Below are positions 15,546-18,789 of a stretch of DNA of 18,789 bases, one piece after another; position 1 is the stretch's first letter; the number at the start of each line of letters is the position of its first letter. The stretch spans positions 1 to 18,789 of the forward strand of contig CAJZFF010000003.1 in NCBI GenBank assembly GCA_915069725.1. The letters are read 5' to 3'. The stretch is from an uncultured Actinomyces sp. (GTDB lineage Bacteria > Actinomycetota > Actinomycetes > Actinomycetales > Actinomycetaceae). A program made the position numbers and the translations under genes. The notes under the pieces are model-generated. The model was not told the DNA's origin. It did not search any database and saw only the letters and a list, made by a program, of their open reading frames with translations.

Positions 15546-15845
15546 TCACGGCCCCTCCCCTATCGGCACACTCCGTCCTCCGACAACGATGGCCGGCCAG
15601 GCACGCTCGATGTGCGCGACCGAACCGATCGTCTCGAGGACGCGTGCGTGCACGTCTCGGGCCTCGGCGTCGTCAGAACCCGTGAAACGGACCGTCACCC
15701 GAGGCTCACCGCGCACGACGTCGACCTGAAAGGCCTCCAGAACGGTCGTCCGGCGCACGGCGTCCCGTGCGGCGGACTCGACGTCCCCGGGATCGTGCCC
15801 AGCCTTGAGCATGGACACCGTGAGAATCGATCGATACGAGGGCAT
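15546..15845 (-). CDS. Small protein of unknown function (99 aa)
   Basis: I do not recognise a named family. The 99-residue product has an amphipathic helix around 9-33 (VSMLKAGHDPGDVESAARDAVRR). Alternating beta-like stretches (FQVDVVRGEPRVTVRFTG), a second helix (EARDVHARVLETIGS) and a last strand (PAIVVGG) follow. This beta-alpha-beta order resembles small ferredoxin-like or ACT-like folds, but that is a guess. ATG at 15845 is preferred over the longer frame to 15920 because the extra 25 residues are Arg/Gly-rich and TATACG (15854-15859) ends 8 nt before this ATG. Coding is supported by position in an otherwise empty interval between tig and the tRNA genes and by amino acid composition. 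Confidence 0.65.
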   Translation of the reverse strand: MPSYRSILTVSMLKAGHDPGDVESAARDAVRRTTVLEAFQVDVVRGEPRVTVRFTGSDDAEARDVHARVLETIGSVAHIERAWPAIVVGGRSVPIGEGP

Positions 15846-15853
15846 GCCCTCAG

Positions 15854-15859
15854 CGTATA
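15854..15859 (-). promoter_or_regulatory. Possible -10 element in front of the small unknown gene
   Basis: TATACG on the minus strand ends 8 nt before the ATG at 15845, again at leaderless spacing. A weak GAGGG lies very close to the start codon, so a short leadered start is also possible. Confidence 0.35.
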
Positions 15860-15942
15860 GCCCCGTCCCGCGGTTGCGCCCGCGCGCTCGCCCGGCGCCA
15901 GCACTCCGCCCACACGGCACGATCGCCCTCGGGATGAAAAGT

Positions 15943-16016
15943 CGGGCTGGCGGGATTTGAACCCGCGGCCCCCTGCTCCCAAAGCAGGTGCGCTACCAAA
16001 CTGCGCCACAGCCCGT
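15943..16016 (-). tRNA. tRNA-Pro (anticodon UGG)
   Basis: A complete cloverleaf can be folded. The 7-bp acceptor stem is CGGGCTG/CAGCCCG with discriminator A. There is a normal D arm, an anticodon loop TTTGGGA with TGG (16 genomic bases 15980-15982 on the complement) and a T loop TTCAAAT. The CCA end is not encoded. Confidence 0.95.
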
Positions 16017-16023
16017 GACGTGA

Positions 16024-16055
16024 CGAAAGGGACCGCCGAGGAGCGGCCCCTTTCG
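16024..16055 (-). terminator. Hairpin between the two tRNA genes
   Basis: The 13-nt arms (16024-16036 and 16043-16055) pair with one mismatch around a 6-nt loop. It lies just after tRNA-Gly in the minus direction and could end that transcript, giving each tRNA its own unit, or act as a processing signal. There is no clear T-run. Confidence 0.5.
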
Positions 16056-16063
16056 GCTCACAG

Positions 16064-16134
16064 AGCGGGTGACGGGAATCGAACCCGCGCAATCTGCTTG
16101 GAAGGCAGAGGCTCTACCATTGAGCTACACCCGC
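16064..16134 (-). tRNA. tRNA-Gly (anticodon UCC)
   Basis: A complete cloverleaf can be folded. The acceptor stem is GCGGGTG/CACCCGC with discriminator T. The D arm is GCTCAATGGTAGAGC, the anticodon loop CTTCCAA with TCC, and the T loop TTCGATT. CCA is not encoded. It lies about 35 nt after rpmF, on the same strand. Confidence 0.95.
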
Positions 16135-16168
16135 ATGGATGAAGGGTTTCACCCCTCCACCAGCAGCC

Positions 16169-16333
16169 TCACTGCTCGATGAGGCCCTCCTTGTAGGCCC
16201 GCGCCAGACGGCGAGGGACGGAGATCTCGCGGCCCTGGACGCGGACGGTGGTGAGCTCGGTGAGCTTGGCCTTCCACTGTGAGCGGCGGTTGCGGGTGTT
16301 GCTGCGGGACATCTTCCGCTTCGGCACTGCCAT
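16169..16333 (-). CDS. rpmF: Ribosomal protein bL32, cysteine-free form
   Basis: This 54-residue basic protein of the large ribosomal subunit has the typical bL32 start [17 protein letters not shown] followed by SQWKAKL. The C-terminal half has none of the four cysteines that hold zinc in many bL32 proteins. It is thus the zinc-independent form, as is also usual in other Actinobacteria. ATG at 16333 has AGAGGAG 8 nt upstream. It is transcribed away from the YigZ gene and toward the tRNA genes, with a possible -10 (TATGGT, 16397-16402 on the complement). Confidence 0.95.
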   Translation of the reverse strand: MAVPKRKMSRSNTRNRRSQWKAKLTELTTVRVQGREISVPRRLARAYKEGLIEQ

Positions 16334-16489
16334 GGGCCCGCTCCTCTCTCATGAACCTTGGGGATCGGACGACCCCTCGAAACTGGACCGAGGGACACCA
16401 TAACGACATCTCACGGACCGCTTCCAGTCCAAGACCGCATCAAGGCGTGTGACATCGGTCCCGAGTCCACCCCGTGCGAGGATCCCTCC

Positions 16490-17278
16490 ATGGCCCCGCA
16501 CGCCCCTCGCACACCATCGCAGCAGCCGTCTCAGGAGCAACCATCCCCCGGACTCATCACCCTGGCCCGCGGCGAGCAGCCCGAGATCGACCTGGAGATC
16601 AAGAAGTCCCACTTCCTGGCACGCACCTGCCGCACGGACTCCATGGACGAGGCCCGCAGCTTCATCGCGGAGGTGCGCTCCACCTACCCCGACGCGCGCC
16701 ACCACTGCTCGGCGCTGACGCTCACCGACCTCTCCGACGGACACGCCCTGGCCGCCCCGCCCCCACCCACCGAGCGCTCCAACGACGACGGCGAGCCCTC
16801 CGGCACGGCCGGCCAGCCCATGCTCGACGTCCTGAGGGGAACGGGACTGGCCAACACGACCGTCGTCGTCACCCGTTACTTCGGCGGAACGCTCCTGGGT
16901 ACCGGCGGACTGGTGCGCGCCTACTCCGAGGCGACCGCTCAGGCGCTGCGGGCGGCTGCACGGGTCACCCTGACCCGGCTTCATCTGTGGGACCTGCGGG
17001 TCCCGGTGGCCCAGGCCGGCAGGATCGAGGCGGAGCTGCGCTCCCGCAACCCCACCGCAGCATCGGGGCCGACAGCGGAGGGCGGGACGGCCACCCCGGC
17101 CCCGACCATTCACGTCGAGGAGACGATCTGGGGACCGACCCACGCGGTCCTCGTGCTGGCCACGTCCTGCGCCGACCCTGAGCTCCTGCACGCCCCGCTG
17201 GCGGCCCTGACCCGCGGCGAGGGGGCGGCAGAACCTGCCGGGAGCCGACTGGTCGAGGTCCCTGTGCCCCCGGCCTGA
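16490..17278 (+). CDS. YigZ/IMPACT family protein (UPF0029)
   Basis: This 262-residue protein belongs to the family of E. coli YigZ and eukaryotic IMPACT; its bacterial role is not settled. The diagnostic N-terminal domain is intact: KKSHFLARTCR (38-48), YPDARHHC (66-73), DDGEPSGTAG (99-108) and TRYFGGTLLGTGGLVRAY (128-145). The C-terminal part is more divergent and contains a low-complexity Pro/Thr/Gly insert. ATG at 16490 is chosen, with GAGGA about 8 nt upstream; 44 further codons upstream are open but run into the rpmF promoter region. A 30-residue Pro/Gln-rich N-terminus precedes the domain. It is probably cytoplasmic. Confidence 0.88.
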   Translation: MAPHAPRTPSQQPSQEQPSPGLITLARGEQPEIDLEIKKSHFLARTCRTDSMDEARSFIAEVRSTYPDARHHCSALTLTDLSDGHALAAPPPPTERSNDDGEPSGTAGQPMLDVLRGTGLANTTVVVTRYFGGTLLGTGGLVRAYSEATAQALRAAARVTLTRLHLWDLRVPVAQAGRIEAELRSRNPTAASGPTAEGGTATPAPTIHVEETIWGPTHAVLVLATSCADPELLHAPLAALTRGEGAAEPAGSRLVEVPVPPA

Positions 17279-17403
17279 AGCCCAGGGTCGAGAACCCCCT
17301 CTCCCCCGGATACGCCTACCAGGCACCCGCGGACTCGGCCGCACTCACGACCACGATGCGAGCAGATACCGGATGGATGTGGCGATCACCGTCGGAGGCG
17401 GGG

Positions 17404-17409
17404 TAGGGT
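17404..17409 (+). promoter_or_regulatory. Possible -10 element of the cysK leader transcript
   Basis: TAGGGT fits the TANNNT pattern of actinobacterial -10 elements. It would start a transcript near 17416, about 80 nt before the leader ORF and 400 nt before cysK. No good -35 is visible, so this is tentative. Confidence 0.3.
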
Positions 17410-17498
17410 TCAACCATCGGCCGGGGCACCACGCTCCGGATGAGCAGTTCACGCCCAGGTAGGCGCAGCCAGTCGCCGTGAGGAACTAAGGAGGACCC

Positions 17499-17582
17499 AT
17501 GATGGTTAAGACCGTCATGCGCACCATGTCCTCGCCCTCCATGCCCATCGCGCCCGCGTGCTGCTGCTGCCGGTGTCGGTAG
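17499..17582 (+). CDS. Cysteine-rich leader peptide of cysK (27 aa), candidate attenuator
   Basis: The short ORF starts ATG-ATG and has the strong ribosome binding site TAAGGAGGA at 17487-17495; the second ATG (17502) has the better 7-nt spacing. The peptide has no domain or signal sequence. It ends in CCCCRCR, encoded by four consecutive TGC codons (17559-17570), then CGG-TGT-CGG and TAG. A run of codons for the end product just before the gene that makes it is the hallmark of leader peptides in amino-acid attenuation. Polycysteine upstream ORFs controlling sulfur genes are known in mycobacteria, where they are leaderless; this one has a strong Shine-Dalgarno instead. Ribosomes should stall at the Cys codons when charged tRNA-Cys is scarce and change folding of the RNA ahead of cysK. 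Confidence 0.8.
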   Translation: MMVKTVMRTMSSPSMPIAPACCCCRCR

Positions 17583-17819
17583 GGCGCCAGGCCACGACAT
17601 CTGTGCGCGTACCGCTGCGCGCATGCCCGGCGCTCCCGGAGCAGGCGGCCATCCCTGCTGTTCGAGCCACTCCTCATGACGTGGCCCTCTGACGGACGCG
17701 GACCGTCCCACTTCTTTTTCTCTCACGAGTCCCCACGGGCCCGACGTCGCCTCATCACGCGGCACCGCCGGTCGCCATCACCGCAGGACTCACCCAACCC
17801 ACACTCGAAGGACATCACT
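17583..17819 (+). promoter_or_regulatory. Structured 5' leader of cysK between leader peptide and gene
   Basis: This 237-nt untranslated region holds several RNA hairpins. TGCGCG/CGCGCA is at 17604-17609 and 17618-17623. AGCAGG/CCTGCT is at 17640-17645 and 17654-17659. A short GGACG/CGTCC stem (17694-17708) is followed by a T-rich tract (17711-17723) and resembles a weak intrinsic terminator. AGCAG can also pair with CTGCT in the Cys-codon run, so the two pairings exclude each other. The cysK Shine-Dalgarno (17806-17815) is complementary to bases 17526-17534 in the leader ORF, apart from one bulge. Together these could couple leader translation to cysK expression. Confidence 0.5.
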
Positions 17820-18749
17820 ATGACGTACGCACCCGACGCAACCGCTCTGGTCGGCAACACCCCCCTGGTCCGCATCAACCGCGTCACCGACGGCGCCCCC
17901 GCCACCGTCCTGGCCAAGGTGGAGGCCTTCGAGCCGGCCGCCTCGGTCAAGGACCGCATCGCCCTGTCCATCGTGCGCGCCGCGGAGGCCTCCGGTGACC
18001 TCAAGCCCGGTGGCACCATCGTGGAGGCGACCTCCGGGAACACCGGCGTCGGCCTGGCCATGGTGGGAGCGGCCCTGGGATACAAGGTCATCATCACCAT
18101 GCCCGAGACCATGTCCAAGGAGCGCCGGGCCATCATGCGCGCCTTCGGTGCGGAGCTGGTGCTGACCACCGAGGGCGGCGTCGCCGGAGCGGTCAAGCGG
18201 GCCGAGGAGATCCAGGCCGCCACCCCCAACTCGATCCTCGCCTCCCAGTTCGCCAACCCGGCCAACCCCAAGGTTCACCGCGAGACCACGGCCAGGGAGA
18301 TCCTGGAGCAGACCGGGGGCGACATCGACGTCTTCGTGGCCGGTATCGGCACCGGGGGCACGCTGACCGGAGTGGGCCAGGTACTGCGCCAGGAGAAGCC
18401 CGGCGTGAAGATCTACGGTGTCGAGCCCTCCGAGTCCCCGCTGCTGAGCGAGGGCCAGGCCGCTCCCCACAAGATCCAGGGCCTGGGCCCCAACGTGGTT
18501 CCCGAGATCCTTGACCAGGGCATCTGGGACGAGCTGCTCCACATCGAGTCCGACGTCGCCATCACCTACGCTCGCCGAGCCGCTGCGGAGGAGGGCCTTC
18601 TGGTGGGAATCTCCTCGGGCGCCGCTCTGGCCGCCGCCAGCGAGCTGGCCAGGCGCCCTGAGTTCGAGGGCAAGACCATCGTCACCGTCCTGCCGGACAC
18701 CGGAGAGCGTTACCTGACCACGCCTCTGTACAAGGACTACCTCGACTGA
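17820..18749 (+). CDS. cysK: Cysteine synthase (O-acetylserine sulfhydrylase)
   Basis: This 309-residue PLP enzyme makes cysteine from O-acetylserine and sulfide, in the cytosol. The PLP lysine is K44 in ASVKDR. TSGNT (71-75) binds the substrate carboxylate, GTGGT (177-181) binds the PLP phosphate, and S266 in GISSGAA contacts the pyridine nitrogen. HKIQGLGPN (217-225) is the loop typical of CysK rather than cystathionine beta-synthase. Length and N-terminus (VGNTPLVRIN) are normal. ATG at 17820 has AAGGA 7 nt upstream; the frame is open to 17676, but those codons encode no recognisable CysK sequence. It follows the Cys-rich leader ORF, which probably controls it. A serine acetyltransferase often comes next in such loci, but only 40 nt remain in the window. 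Confidence 0.96.
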   Translation: MTYAPDATALVGNTPLVRINRVTDGAPATVLAKVEAFEPAASVKDRIALSIVRAAEASGDLKPGGTIVEATSGNTGVGLAMVGAALGYKVIITMPETMSKERRAIMRAFGAELVLTTEGGVAGAVKRAEEIQAATPNSILASQFANPANPKVHRETTAREILEQTGGDIDVFVAGIGTGGTLTGVGQVLRQEKPGVKIYGVEPSESPLLSEGQAAPHKIQGLGPNVVPEILDQGIWDELLHIESDVAITYARRAAAEEGLLVGISSGAALAAASELARRPEFEGKTIVTVLPDTGERYLTTPLYKDYLD

Positions 18750-18789
18750 CGGCTCCGACGGCGGCACTCCTGGGAACAGGAAGGCCGCC

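Noticed and set aside
15528..15549. Nine-base-pair imperfect hairpin at the end of the small unknown gene
   Set aside because: It contains a mismatch, overlaps the stop codon and has no T-run, so it is too weak to call a terminator.
17790..18767. 325-codon minus-strand open frame antisense to cysK
   Set aside because: cysK on the other strand is complete with all catalytic residues; the antisense frame is Gly/Asp/Leu-rich and featureless.
1..18789. CRISPR arrays, insertion sequences, integrase or phage genes
   Set aside because: No regularly spaced repeats, transposase motifs or terminal inverted repeats with target duplications were seen on either strand.

Overview
The window is high-GC, densely coded DNA from an actinobacterium, most likely Actinomyces or a close relative. 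This rests on frequent GTG starts, two adjacent clpP genes, a cysteine-free bL32, a ClgR-like operator in front of clpP1 and promoter spacing that suggests leaderless mRNAs. The genus is an inference from gene content; no database was searched.

Layout. (1) 1-3958, minus strand: a sugar uptake and breakdown operon. A Tat-type lipoprotein solute-binding protein is followed by two MalF/MalG-type permeases and the start of a GH13 alpha-glucosidase that runs off the left edge. A well-formed promoter and a perfect 16-bp palindrome lie in front of it. No ABC ATPase or regulator gene is in view. (2) 4271-8112, plus strand: two tandem long-chain acyl-CoA synthetase paralogues, each with a -10-like hexamer 6-7 nt before its start codon. 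(3) 8240-11438, minus strand: clpP1, clpP2, clpX and a small AroQ chorismate mutase. clpP1 and clpP2 are 1 nt apart, and clpX overlaps the chorismate mutase by 4 nt. (4) 11766-13842, plus strand: a small cupin with a strong terminator, then a lower-GC membrane glycosyltransferase of family GT2. These two genes separate tig from clpP1, which are commonly neighbours in Actinobacteria. (5) 14013-16333, minus strand: trigger factor, a small unknown protein, tRNA-Pro(UGG), tRNA-Gly(UCC) and ribosomal protein bL32. (6) 16490-18749, plus strand: a YigZ/IMPACT-family protein, then cysK (cysteine synthase) behind a roughly 320-nt leader.

The most interesting element is in that leader. A 27-codon ORF (17499-17582) has a near-perfect ribosome binding site and ends in four consecutive Cys codons, then Arg-Cys-Arg-stop. 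It sits directly upstream of the gene that makes cysteine, so it looks like a cysteine-sensing leader peptide (attenuator). Within the transcript there are alternative pairings that involve the Cys codons and the cysK Shine-Dalgarno, and a hairpin followed by a T-rich tract. Other regulatory signals worth testing are a near-match to the ClgR operator before clpP1, the 16-bp palindrome before the sugar operon, and several long inverted repeats between genes.
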